Shown one piece after another: positions 32,319 through 44,600 of a stretch of 64,000 bases of DNA (position 1 is the stretch's first letter; each line of letters begins with the position of its first letter). The stretch is from Microglena sp. YARC (taxonomy: Eukaryota; Chlorophyta; Chlorophyceae; Chlamydomonadales; Chlamydomonadaceae). The stretch is from the NCBI GenBank assembly GCA_022414725.1, contig CM039467.1, forward strand, positions 9,410,911 through 9,474,910, written 5' to 3'. The translations under genes were made by a program, and so were the position numbers. The notes below the pieces were generated by a model. That model had not been told where the DNA came from and did no database searches. It saw only the letters and a list, made by a program, of their open reading frames with translations.

Positions 32319-34030
32319 ACCAGCTCCTTGATACCCAGACTGATTCCCCACCAACCCACACTCGCCTCCCTCAATGCACTCTACTTGCTTCGTTATATGT
32401 CCTCAGCCAGAAATCTGGCTGCTCGCCCGTCTTCGGCAGTAACGGAGTCACTTTTAAATCAATCAGTGCTTGACAACAAATCAAGCAATCCACTCGGTTG
32501 CCCACCATCAAACATCTCAGGCAACCGCACACCCCTCCCCCTGCAGGGTCGAACCCCATGGTAAGTTCTGACAGAGTTGATGTAATCTGACCTGGTGTAT
32601 TATCCCGTGAGGTCCCTTGCGTCGCAGACGCAGATCCAGTGGGTTCAGTTCCGTCGCAAAAGCAGATTTCGGAGGGTCTCTTGAATGCAGGCACGAACTC
32701 TGCCCCCCCCCGTCGTTCACAATTTGTTGGGGTTCAGTTCATCAGTACTTGCTTTTTAAACAGACTTTCATGTTTTGAAGATTGAAAAATTGGGCAAGTC
32801 CCTTTGGCCTATTTGGCTACTCCTTAACTGTTGTTAAGCACACAACCAGAAAATAGTAGGGGGCCCTGACGGGTCCCCTGGAGGTCGGCCCCGGGGTGGG
32901 GTATGGCACACAATGGCGTCTGGGTTTGTAGTTCAGTTGTATAAATTGTTACATTTCTGATTGAATGTTGAAAACAGACAAAGTTGTCCACGTGGGTGGT
33001 GATGCCAAGTTGATACGACATGCAGCGAGATGTAGTACATTTGCTAATCGCAATTGCCAACAACTTGATTGTTTGAAAGATTTAACGTAGATTGTCATAT
33101 GTTTTATGTCTGGGATTGGCACCCAATGGTATGCTTGTACTTGTAAAACTTGGAGAACTGTGGGAGAGCCGCATGTATATGTAATTTATTGTAGCAGATG
33201 TGTGAATGCAGATGAGGCGGATGACTTCTTTCTTGGGCTGTTTGTGATGGATGTGGAACATGGTTTCCGTGTGCCTACGACAAGAGCTTGTTAGTCAGCT
33301 CCTGTGTTGGACATGCTTCAGGTCCCTAGATTGAGTCCACAGGACAGGAGGGAAACGAGGGAAACGACAGATGAAAACACCGCGTCTACAGTCCGCACCC
33401 CTAGATCTGTATGCGAATACGTGCTCTCTGCGGCAAGCTTTCGACAGCAGGCTGGTTCCCAAAGTGCACCATTCTGCGGATACAGCAACTCCCAAGGAAG
33501 TTGAGAAGCGATGCTGCCCATTGGAGTTGCTTTGCGGGTATTGAACTTGCTGTCAGACTATTCAAACTGCTTTGCGACTATTGGACGACAAGCGAGGCTT
33601 GCATGTACTGGTGTTGCGACTATTCAACTTGCTTTGCAAATTCAACGCTTGACAGAACAGACTACCATGCAAGGTACACGGGTGGGCAAGCAATTGTGGC
33701 ACAGAAGTTGTGGCGCGATGTTGGTATGCGTATTGGACTTGCGACCATGCAAACTGCTTTGCAAGTATTACGCTTATACTGGGATAGCAACTGTTCATCG
33801 AGGGCAGAGCAGTTACAAAGTTGCAAGCTACAAGGTGAAGAAGAAGAACCATCCCCTGCGATATAATCGAGCAAGAGTCTTTTAGACTTCAGAGTACTGA
33901 TTTGACCGGCTGATTTGACCGGCGTTCTTGGGAAATTTGAAGATTTGAGAAAACAGCACCAACAGCACGATTCCGCGTAAGTATCGCTTAGGTCTGTCCC
34001 CCTAAGGGGGCCGACCAACCACCAAGTATG
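32319..34030. other. Intergenic stretch with a LINE 3' fragment
   Basis: At about 32728-32830 (+) GGGGTTCAGTTCATCAGTAC then GGGCAAGTCCCTTTGGCCTA matches the LINE 3' UTR without its tail. Between 33520 and 33800 a loose tandem of TTGCTTTGCGACTATT-like words keeps several frames open, so the 120-150-codon ORFs there are not trusted. No gene recognised. Confidence 0.5.
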
Positions 34031-34112
34031 CAAAGTCACAACATCCGAGTAAGGAAGGTGACCTCCAAATATGTATTTGGCGCTACCGTACCTATTGTGA
34101 TGCCGGACAAGC
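34030..34112 (-). repeat. Degenerate copy of the HIS6 terminal exon (copy 3)
   Basis: The minus strand reads YIFGGHLPYSDVVTLH, a broken version of [16 protein letters not shown] from the last HIS6 exon. It shares with copy 2 the flank ACCATATGTTTAAGGATTT, so the duplication included about 50 extra bases. Confidence 0.8.
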
Positions 34113-34140
34113 CCAACTGCCCACCATATGTTTAAGGATT

Positions 34141-34318
34141 TGCTAGAGCTCAATGAAATTAGAAGGTGCGGGGTTGTAATCCCTACGAGTGTGCTGTGGT
34201 GTTCGCGGTCGCTGTCAACCACCATGGTAGTTTTGTCCAGGTAAAGAAGCAGCTTGGTCCCTACCGCCGTAAGGCGGGGCTCCCTTAAAACCACACCCTA
34301 CCAGGCGTTATCCTCCAT
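34141..34318 (+). mobile_element. tRNA-derived SINE, plus strand
   Basis: A degenerate tRNA-like head (GCTAGAGCTCAATGAAATTA, then GGGGTTGTAATCCC) is followed by the family body GTTCGCGGTCGCTGTCAACC, CCATGGTAG and ACCACACCCTACCAGGCGTT. Opposite orientation to the 14-kb and 52.9-kb copies. Confidence 0.8.
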
Positions 34319-34484
34319 GCTTTTGCGCGGTAGTCGGAGCTCAGGCGCAATAGCGGTCTGGGAAAGCAGAACCCAAAGCAACCTCCCCCAGTACAAGCGA
34401 ACGGGAAAGTTCTGTAAATCTCATGCCACATGGCAAGGCGTAACATTTCTGGATTTTTGCGATGCCTTCACTTTCACGATTGCT

Positions 34485-34565
34485 TTACTGGTTGCTATGC
34501 CAAGCAACAACATCCGAGTAAGAAAGCTGGCCTCCAAAGATGTCTAGTGCACTACCTACTGTGAT
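34485..34565 (-). repeat. Copy 2 of the HIS6 terminal exon
   Basis: The minus strand encodes [20 protein letters not shown] then AWHSNQ and a stop at 34487-34485, close to the true terminal exon about 325 bp upstream in gene direction. It lacks the acceptor and the DDLEK start, so it is a decoy or a spare 3' end. Confidence 0.88.
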
Positions 34566-34811
34566 GCCAGACACGCCCAACCGCCCGCCCACCATATGTT
34601 TAAGGATTTCCACCCAAGGATTCCAAGGGGATAAAGATGCATTTTTAAAAAGTTGTGAAAGGTTTTTCACCTCAGGAGGTGGGTCTCCAGACACAAACCA
34701 GCGACACCGAGGATTCAGTTGGACTGGCATCGCCACTCTTACAAAAGAGTAGGCACACTTTGGATTAGCACGACTGCATCACATTTCAATGCCTTCACTT
34801 CCACGATTGCT

Positions 34812-34937
34812 TTACTGGTTGTTGTGCCAAGCGACAACATCCGAGTAAGGGAGCTGACCTCCGAAGATGTCTAGTGCACTACCTACTGTGATGTCAACAC
34901 GACCCGAGCCTGCCTGGCGAACCTTTTCCAAGTCATC
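34812..34937 (-). CDS. HISN3: HIS6 exon 7 (terminal)
   Basis: After TGCTGCAG it encodes [20 protein letters not shown] then [21 protein letters not shown] and TAA. Chosen over the two downstream copies because only this one has an acceptor, keeps phase 0 and includes DDLEKV after YAGGARTL. Confidence 0.95.
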   Translation of the reverse strand, partial: DDLEKVRQAGSGRVDITVGSALDIFGGQLPYSDVVAWHNNQ

Positions 34938-35986
34938 CTGCAGCACAAGCATCCAGGCATTAATACATGCTCATGCATTGAGGCATTAATTCATAGCCAG
35001 GAATTCACACAAACATGCATTATTCTGTATATATTAATTCCCGTATTAAATTAATTTAATTTACATTATAGTTATATTATAGTTATATTATATTATATTA
35101 TATTATATTATATATTTTTATATGTACATAATTTATATGTGTGTATGTATGTATGTTACAGTCCAGGGGTAGGCCAAACAGGCTTAAGGGACTTGCCCAA
35201 CCATATAGGAAGGGCTTAAAAAGAACAAGCACTGATGAACTGAGCCCCAAACAAGTGTTTAACCGACGGGGGCCCTGAGTTCGTGCTACAGTGATCATTT
35301 GTTTCTACAATATTATTAAATCATCATCTCAGCTGGGATGATAATTTAATTGTGCGATTATTATCGCATTTTTTTATAAATTTAACTAAGTATTTCCATC
35401 CTTCAAAGGAATCAGGATTCATGACCAGCTTCATACTGGAGTTTTTATCCACCAATTCAGGTTCAATGTTCATTTTCTCAAAACATATTTTTCTATCCTC
35501 AGCGTATAACGGACATTCTAATATGAAATGCATTTCATCTTCGACTACTCTTCTACCGTCAACCACCATATCGCAGCACCTGCAAATTCAACCAGAACGA
35601 GAGGTACTCCTTTCTGATTCGACATTCAAGTTGTGGGCTCGAAGACACATATTAAGTTATATGCCTGAATTGACCGTTTCAACGACTGGTTCAATGTTTG
35701 AACACAAAACGGCACAAAACAACACAGAACGGCACAAAACAACACAAAACAGCACAGAACAACACAAAACGGCACAGAACAGCACAAAACGGAACAGAAC
35801 AACTCAAACGGCACAAAACAAGCCAACACAATATATTCAATGTAAGAAACAATGCAACAAGTTTGATGCAGCGTCGCCTGCGACGCTAAAAAATGGCGGA
35901 GAGTGATCGCGAGGGAGCGACAGGTGGCAACGGAAGCGAGTTAGTTACGAGACCGTCGGCTGACGTGTCGGGCATAATCACGGTCA

Positions 35987-36018
<32 letters not shown>

Positions 36019-38598
36019 GATGGACGGACAAATGGGTAACCCTGGGGGCTCCCGCCCCCCAGAAGGGGGGGCTCCGCCAAAAACGTGCATGCAAATATGA
36101 TCAATCGATAACCTACAAGAGTGTGTGCTCCTCCAGCATATGTAACAGGCAATGGTGACAGAAACCTGGATCAAATATGGGGTTCGCAACCTATAACCTA
36201 GAAGAGTGCGTGCTCCTCCAGCGTACGTAACATGCAATAGTGACTACTTGCCCAAGAGCTCTGCCAGCTCCTCGTCAATGCCAAAAAACATGCAAAATGT
36301 AAGGCCAACGACAGAAAACGGCAAAATATAACACAAAACGGCAAAAAAACATGCCAAGACAATATATTCAAACTCAAGAAACAATGCAAGAATGTGCATG
36401 CAAATCCGATGCGGAACCAAAATCAGTTGATAACCTACAACAGTGCGTGCCCCTCCAGCATACATAACATGCAACGGTGACCACTTCCCCAAGAGCTCTG
36501 CCAGCTTCTCGTCAATGCCAAAAACATGCAAAATGTAAGGCCAACGACACAAAACGGCACAAAACAAGGCAACCCAATATATTTGAGCATAAGAAAAAAT
36601 GCAAAACCAATGCAAATATCCATTATACATCTATAACCTACCAGGGTGCGTGCCCCTCCAGCATACGTAACAGGCAACGGTGACCACTGACCCAAGAGCT
36701 CCACCAGCTTCTCGTCAATGCCAAGCTGCATGCCTTCCACGTCCACTCCATGTACCAGCAGCTCGTCGCAAGACTTCGACAGCTCTTCGATGGACTGCTG
36801 AGAGAGAGCAAGTGAGCTGAAAGTCTGCCACCTAAAAAAAGGCATTTTGCAGTTGCATTAAAGTAGGGTGCGTATAGTTGAAATGATTGTATACATGTGT
36901 TTGTTTACATGTGTGTGTGAGTGAGTGACTGAATGAGTGTGTGTGTGTGAGTCAAGTTGCATGCCATCCACGTCCACTCCTTGCACTAACAGCTCCTCGC
37001 AAGACTTTGACAGCTCTTCGATGGACTGCTGAGAGAGAGCCAGGGAGCTGAAAGCCTGCCACCTAAAAAGTGGTGGGTGGTAGGTGGCAGGTGGTTTATG
37101 GTATGTGGTAAGTAGTAGGTGGCAGGTGGTTTATGGTACATTGTACATGGTATGTGGTAGATGATAGACATCTGGAAGCTCTTCAATGGACTGCTGAGAG
37201 AGAGCAAGGGAGCTGAAAGTCTGCCACCTAAAAAATTGGCATTTTGCATTTGTATTTCAATCAGGTGCGTACAGTTGAACTGTTCGAACATGGATGTGTG
37301 TCTGTGTGTGTGAGTGTATGTGTGTCAAGCTGCATGCCTTCCATGTCCACTCCTTGCACTAGCAGCTCATTGGAAGATATTTTGACAGCTCATCAAATGG
37401 GACTTGCTGAGAGAGGGCCAGGGAGCTGAAAAGAGGCATTTTGCAGTACGGTGCGTATAGTTGAAATGTTCAAATATGGGAGTTTGTTTGTGTGCGTGTG
37501 TGTGTGTGTGGGAGTGTGTGTGTGTCTGTTTTAGTGTGTGTGTGAGTGTGTGTGCGTGAGTGTCAAGCTGCATGCCCCCCCACGTCCACTCCATGCACTA
37601 GCAGCTCATTGCACGGAACTGAAGCTCCGTCACCTGAAAGAGTTAGCTGACTGGTAGGTCAGTCTCACTGACTGTGGCTGACTAGCAGCTGACTGTAGCT
37701 GACTAGCAGCTCATTGCAAGGAACTGAAGCTCTGTCACCTGAAAGAGTTAGCTGTCACCTGAAAGAGTTAGCTGTCACCTGAAAGAGTTAGCTGACTGGT
37801 TGGTCAGTCTCACTGACTGTGGCGTGTCCACGCGTATGCACACGTGGACACAGCCGCAGGTCTAAACCCTTACACCTCATCAGAGAGAATATTCTGGTGG
37901 CGCCTTAGCACTTCCCTCGCCTGTAACCATTGCCTTGAGACAATACATATCTGCCCTCTCTCCACCCAACGGTGTCATTCTCTCATCATCTGAAAGGAGC
38001 ATTTGCAGGCAGATGTTAAAGACCAGTCTTGGCCAAACCTCAGTCGCTTATGAGCGCCTATGCCTACAATTTTGCCCTGTACGTCATGCATATTGTTCCT
38101 GGACCTCTCCATCCACGAGTCAGCTCTGACTGACAGCTGCTGCTCCCACCTATTTCCCCCTACCCTTCCATTCCAGCACGGGCATAGCTGATGGGCATCG
38201 CATTTATTACTGCTGCGATGTGTTTGCTTTGTAGGAACCGACCTACTGTTGGGTTGATGAGTGGTGGTGGGGGAGGAGGGGGGGGGCGGGGGCGGGGGGG
38301 GGGGGGGGGGTCCGCTCGCGAGATGCTGCGCACAACATGCTCCCTTGATGCTGTTTTCCTTTGCCCTCTCACTTTGGGCAAACCTGACAGGCAAGGGGGG
38401 AGGAGGTCCAGCTGTCGGTACGACCCTGACCCCCGCCCCCCCCTTAAAATGAGGCCAACATAGGATATAGCGATAAATATCTATGCATCTATCCGGTCCA
38501 GATGGCTCCGGAACCAGAATAGCTTTGGGAGGGGGGGGCTCAAGAACGAAAACAAAAACCTGAAGGATGATGATGATGATGTCGACGTCAAATATGCA

Positions 38599-38635
<37 letters not shown>

Positions 38636-41600
38636 CCAGTTATGTTTACCCACCTGTCTGTTACCACGTAGTATTGACCATCTCGACTTCGGCAGCTCAG
38701 GTCCAACACCAGCCTCTCCTTGCCAACCAGCTTCACCTGAATTGGGGGAATGGCATGATATAGTTGGTTGGTTAGGACATGGTTGGTTGGTTGGTTGGTT
38801 AGGACATGGTTGGTTGGTTGGGACATGGTCGGTTGGTTGGGAGAAGGTGGTGCGGTTGGGGCATGGCGATGCAGGTGGTGTATGGTGGTGATATGTTTTC
38901 GGCAGTCCAACACCAGCTTAACCTGGGTAGCGGAAATGGCATGATATGGTTGGTTGGTTGGGATATGGTGGTGAAGTTAGGAGAAGGTGGTGAGGTTGGG
39001 AGAAGGTGCTGTGGTTGGGACATCGGGATAGAGGTGGCATATGGTGGCGATGTGTTTTCGGCAGCTCAAGACCAACACCAGCCTCGCCTGGGTAACCAGC
39101 TTCATCTGGGTGGTGGAAATAGCATGGTGTGGCTGGTTGGTTGGTTGGTTGGTTGGTTGGTTGGTTGGTTGGTTGGGACATGGTTGTGTGGTTGGGAGAA
39201 GGTGGTGTGGTTGGGAGAAGGTGGTGAGGTTGGGAGAAGGTGGTGAGGTTGGGAGAAGGTGGTGAGGTTGGGAGAAGGTGGTGAGGTTGGGAGAAGGTGC
39301 TGTGGTTGGGACATTGGGGTAGATGTGGCGTATGGTGGTGAATTGTTTTTGGTAGCTCAAGACCAACACCAGCCTCACCTTGCCAACCAGCTTCATCTGG
39401 GTAGTGGTTGGTTGGTCGGTTGGTTGGTTGGTTCGTTGGTTGGGACATGGTAGTTTGGTTGGGAAAAGGTGGTGAGGTCAGGATAAGGTAGTGTGGTTGG
39501 GGCATGGCGGTGGAGGTGGCATATGGTGGTGATATGTTTTTGGCAGCTCAAGACCAACACCAAGCCTCGCCTGGGTAAACCAGCTTCATCAGGGGTAGTG
39601 AAATAGCATGGTATGGCTGGTTGGTTGGCTGGTTGGTTGGTTGGTTGGTTGGTTGGTTGGTTGGTTGGTTGGTTGGGACATGGTAGTGTGGTTGGGAGAA
39701 GGTGGTGTGGTTGGGAGAAGGTGGTGAGGTTGGGAGAAGGTGGTGAGGTTGGGAGAAGGTGGTGAGGTTGGGAGAAGGTGGTGAGGTTGGGAGAAGGTGG
39801 TGAGGTTGGGAGAAGGTGGTGAGGTTGGGAGAAGGTGCTGTGGTTGGGAGAAGGTGGTGAGGTTGGGAGAAGGTGGTGAGGTTGGGAGAAGGTGGTGAGG
39901 TTGGGAGAAGGTGGTGAGGTTGGGAGAAGGTGCTGTGGTTGGGACATTGGGGTAGATGTGGCGTATGGTGGTGATATGTTTTTGGCAGCTCAAGACCAAC
40001 ACCAGCCTCACCTTGCCAACCAGCTTCATCTGGGTAGTGGTTGGTTGGTCGGTTGGTTGGTTGGTTCGTTGGTTGGGACATGGTAGTGTGGTTGGGAAAA
40101 GGTGGTGAGGTCAGGATAAGGTAGTGTGGTTGGGGCATGGCGGTGGAGGTGGCATATGGTGGTGATATGTTTTTGGCAGCTCAAGACCAACACCAGCCTC
40201 GCCTGGGTAACCAGCATCATCGGGGTAGTGGAAATAGCATGGTATGGCTGGTTGGTTGGTTGGTTGGTTCGTTGGTTGGGACATGGTAGTGTGGTTGGGA
40301 AAAGGTGGTGAGGTTGGGATAAGGTAGTGTGGTTGGGGCATGGCGGTGGAGGTGGCATATGGTGGTGATATGTTTTTGGCAGCTCAAGACCAACACCAGC
40401 CTCGCCTGGGTAACCAGCTTCATCGGGGTAGTGGAAATAGCATGGTATGGCTGGTTGGTTGGTTGGTTGGTTGGTTGGTTGGTTGGGACATGGTAGTGTG
40501 GTTGGGAGAAGGTGGTGTGGTTGGGAGAAGGTGGTGAGGTTGGGAGAAGGTGGTGAGGTTGAGAGAAGGTGGTGAGGTTGGGAGAAGGTGGTGAGGTTGG
40601 GAGAAGGTGGTGAGGTTGGGAGAAGGTGGTGAGGTTGGGAGAAGGTGCTGTGGTTGGGAGAAGGTGGTGAGGTTGGGAGAAGGTGGTGAGGTTGGGAGAA
40701 GGTGGTGAGGTTGGGAGAAGGTGGTGAGGTTGGGAGAAGGTGGTGAGGTTGGGAGAAGGTGGTGAGGTCGGGAGAAGGTGGTGAGGTTGGGAGAAGGTGG
40801 TGAGGTTGGGAGAAGGTGCTGTGGTTGGGACATTGGGGTAGATGTGGCGTATGGTGGTGATATGTTTTTGGCAGCTCAAGATCAACACCAGCCTCACCTT
40901 GCCAACCAGCTTCATCTGGGTAGTGGTTGGTTGGTCGGTTGGTTGGTTGGTTCGTTGGTTGGGACATGGTAGTGTGGTTGGGAAAAGGTGGTGAGGTCAG
41001 GATAAGGTAGCGTGGTTGGGGCATGGCGGTGGAGGTGGCATATGGTGGTGATATGTTTTTGGCAGCTCAAGACCAACACCAGCCTCGCCTGGGTAACCAG
41101 CTTCATCGGGGTAGTGGAAATAGCATGGTATGGCTGGTTGGTTGGTTGGTTGGTTCGTTGGTTGGGACATGGTAGTGTGGTTGGGAAAAGGTGGTGAGGT
41201 TGGGATAAGGTAGTGTGGTTGGGGCATGGCGGTGGAGGTGGCATATGGTGGTGATATGTTTTTGGCAGCTCAAGACCAACACCAGCCTCGCCTGGGTAAC
41301 CAGCTTCATCGGGTAGTGGAAATAGCATGGTATGGCTGGTTGGTTGGTTGGTTGGTTGGTTGGTTGGTTGGGACATGGTAGTGTGGTTGGGAGAAGGTGG
41401 TGTGGTTGGGAGAAGGTGGTGAGGTTGGGAGAAGGTGGTGAGGTTGGGAGAAGGTGGTGAGGTTGGGAGAAGGTGGTGAGGTTGGGAGAAGGTGGTGTGG
41501 TTGGGAGAAGGTGGTGAGGTTGGGAGAAGGTGCTGTGGTTGGGAGAAGGTGGTGAGGTTGGGAGAAGGTGTGAGGTTGGGAGAAGGTGGTGAGGTTGGGA

Positions 41601-44600
41601 GAAGGTGGTGAGGTTGGGGAGAAGGTGGTGAGGTCGGGAGAAGGTGGTGAGGTTGGGAGAAGGTGTGAGGTTGGGAGAAGTGCTGTGGTTGGGACATTGG
41701 GGTAGATGTGGCGTATGGTGGTGATATGTTTTTGGCAGCTCAAGACCAACACCAGCCTCACCTTGCCAACCAGCTTCATCTGGGTAGTGGTTGGTTGGTC
41801 GGTTGGTTGGTTGGTTCGTTGGTTGGGACATGGTAGTGTGGTTGGGAAAAGGTGGTGAGGTCAGGATAAGGTAGTGTGGTTGGGGCATGGCGGTGGAGGT
41901 GGCATATGGTGGTGATATGTTTTTGGCAGCTCAAGACCAACACCAGCCTCGCCTGGGTAACCAGCTTCATCGGGGTAGTGGAAATAGCATGGTATGGCTG
42001 GCTGGTTGGTTGGTTGGTTCGTTGGTTCGTTGGTTCGTTGGTTCGTTGGTTGGGACATGGTAGTGTGGTTGGGAAAAGGTGGTAAGGTCAGGATAAGGTA
42101 GTGTGGTTGGGGCATGGCGATTAAGGTGGAATATGGTGGTGATATGTATCAAGCAGCTCAAGTCAAACACCACCCCACTTAGCCAACCAGCTTCATCCAA
42201 TTCATCATTAGTAAAGACATAGACGCCTAGTAATATGACATACTACCTGTATTTATTTATTTATTTATCTTCTACATGTATTTATGAACTTACCAAAGCC
42301 TTGAGCTTGTCTTCATCTAGTTCACCATTCGTAAAGACGTAGACGCCTAGTAATATGACGTACTACCTGTATTTATTTATTTATTTATTTATCTTCTATA
42401 TGTATTTATGAACTACCCAAAGCCTTGAGCTTGTCTTCATCCAGGTCACCATTATTTATTTTTTTGTTTTATTATTATTTTATTTATGTATCTATGAACT
42501 CTCCAAAGCCTTTAGCTTGTCTTCATCCAACTCTCCATTTGTAAGGACAGAGGAAGTGTGAATGCCGTGGCTGGCTCCAGCATCCTTTTTTTTCTTTTTT
42601 CTTTTTTTATGAACTCACCAAAGCCTTTAGCTTGTCTTCGTCCAGTTCACCATTCGTAAAGACCGAGGACGTGACGATGACGTGGCTGGCTCCAGCGTCC
42701 AGATACTGCATGGCGTTGGTCACGTTTACGCCACCTCCCAGCTGCATTCCACCAGGCCAGGTGCGAAGAGCTTTGAAAGCAGTGGCTCTATGGTGGGTGG
42801 GCAAATGTGATGTCAGAGGCTATATCTAGTTACATTATATTTAGTGATTACGTATGAGGTGACATTCATGCCTCCTCCCAGATGCATCATGCCAAGCCCT
42901 TCGAAGGCAGTGGCTCTAGGTAGGGTGGGCAAATGTGATGTCAGAGGCTATATCTAGTTACATTTTAAATAGTGATTACGTATGAGGTGACATTCATGCC
43001 TCCTCCCAGATGCATCATGCCAAGCCCTTCGAAGGCAGTGGCTCTAGGTAGGGTGGGCAAATGTGATGTCAGAGGCTATATCTAGTTACACTTTAAATAG
43101 TGATTATGTATGAGTTCACATTCACGCCACCTCCCAGCTGCATTCCACCGGGCCAGGTGCGAAGCGCTTCGAAAGCAGTGGCCCTAGACAGGGTGGGAAA
43201 ATGTGATGTCAGAGGCTATATCTAGTAACATTATATATAGTGAGTTTGTATGATGTGACGTTCACACCACGTCCCAGCTGCATTCCTCCGGGCCAAGTGC
43301 GAAGTGCTTCAAAAGCAGTGGCCCTAGGGTGGGTGGGAAATGCAATTTCAGAGGCTATATCTAATTACATTATATGTAGTGATTACATATGAGTTGACCC
43401 TCCCAGCTGCATTCCACCGGGCCAAGTGCGAAGTGCTTCAAAAGCAGTGGCCCCAGGGTGGGTGGGAAAATGCAATTTCAGAGGCTATATCTAGTAACAT
43501 TATATGTAGTGATTACATATGAGTTGACCCTCCCAGCTGCATTCCACAGGCCAAGTGCGAAGCGCTTTAAAAGCAGTGGCCCTAGGGTGGGTGGGAAAAT
43601 GCAATTTCAGAGGCTATATCTAGTAACATTATATGTAGTGATTACATATGAGTTGACCCTCCCAGCTGCATTCCACAGGCCAAGTGCGAAGCGCTTCGAA
43701 AGCAGTGGCCCTAGACAGGGTGGGAAAATGTCAATTCAGAGAATGTAAATATAAGAACTACTTTTACTGAGCATGTTACGTATGAGTAGGCATTCAGGCC
43801 ACCTCCCAGCTGCATTCCAACAGCCCAGGTGCTAAGCCGTTCGAAAGCAGTGGCCCTAGGTAGGGAGGGTGGAGGTGAAGGGAGGGTGAAGGTGCAATTA
43901 GAGTCTACAAATAACATTACTAGTTTGAATGAGAAATTTACGTATGAGTTGGTCATGTTGACGCCACCTCCCAGCTGCATTGCACCGGGCCAAGTACGAA
44001 GAGCTTCGAAAGCAGTGGCCCTAGACAGGGAGGGTGAAAGTGATTTCAGAGGCTATATCTAGTTACATTATATATAGTGGTTACGTTTAAGGTGACATTC
44101 AAGCCACCTTCCAGCTGCATTCCACCAGGCCAAGAGCGAAGCGCTTCGAAAGCAGTGGCCCTAGACAGGGAGGGTGAAGGTGAAGGGAGTATGAAGGTGA
44201 ATTCAGAGACTACATATAATAGTGCTAGTTTTACTGAGTACGGTATGCATGAGGTGACATTCAAGCCACCTTCCAGCTGCATTCCACCAGGCCAGATGCC
44301 AAGCCCTTCGAAGGCAGTGGCTCTAGGTTGAGTGGGTAAAAAGATTCGGAGGCTATATATAATAGTACTAGTTTTACTCTGTACGATTCGTACGGGTTGA
44401 CATTCTCAGAATTCTCAAAAATGGCTTAGTAAACGACCTACTTGCCTGCATCATCACTTCATCAGCACCCAGCATGATGGCACGGCCACCCACATGGCAG
44501 ATATTCTGACAATTCTCATAATTCTCAGAAATGGCTATAGTAAATAACCAACTTGCTCGCTTCATCAGCTCCCATCCCCACCCCCACTCACCAGGCAAGC

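Noticed and set aside
33411..33885. Overlapping 120-150-codon ORFs
   Set aside because: They overlap in different frames over a loose tandem of TTGCTTTGCGACTATT-like words, with no conserved motif.
34485..34565. Alternative true last exon of HIS6
   Set aside because: It lacks an acceptor and the DDLEKV segment that must follow YAGGARTL; only 34812-34937 keeps phase and family length.
38975..42115. Long ORFs reading QPTNQPTN and [12 protein letters not shown] on the minus strand
   Set aside because: They cross HIS6 intron 4 arrays; the repeated [17 protein letters not shown] pieces are decoy copies of exon 5, not separate genes.
38737..42184. CRISPR-like array of regular repeats
   Set aside because: Spacers are themselves repeats, units vary in length, there is no cas gene, and the context is a eukaryotic intron.
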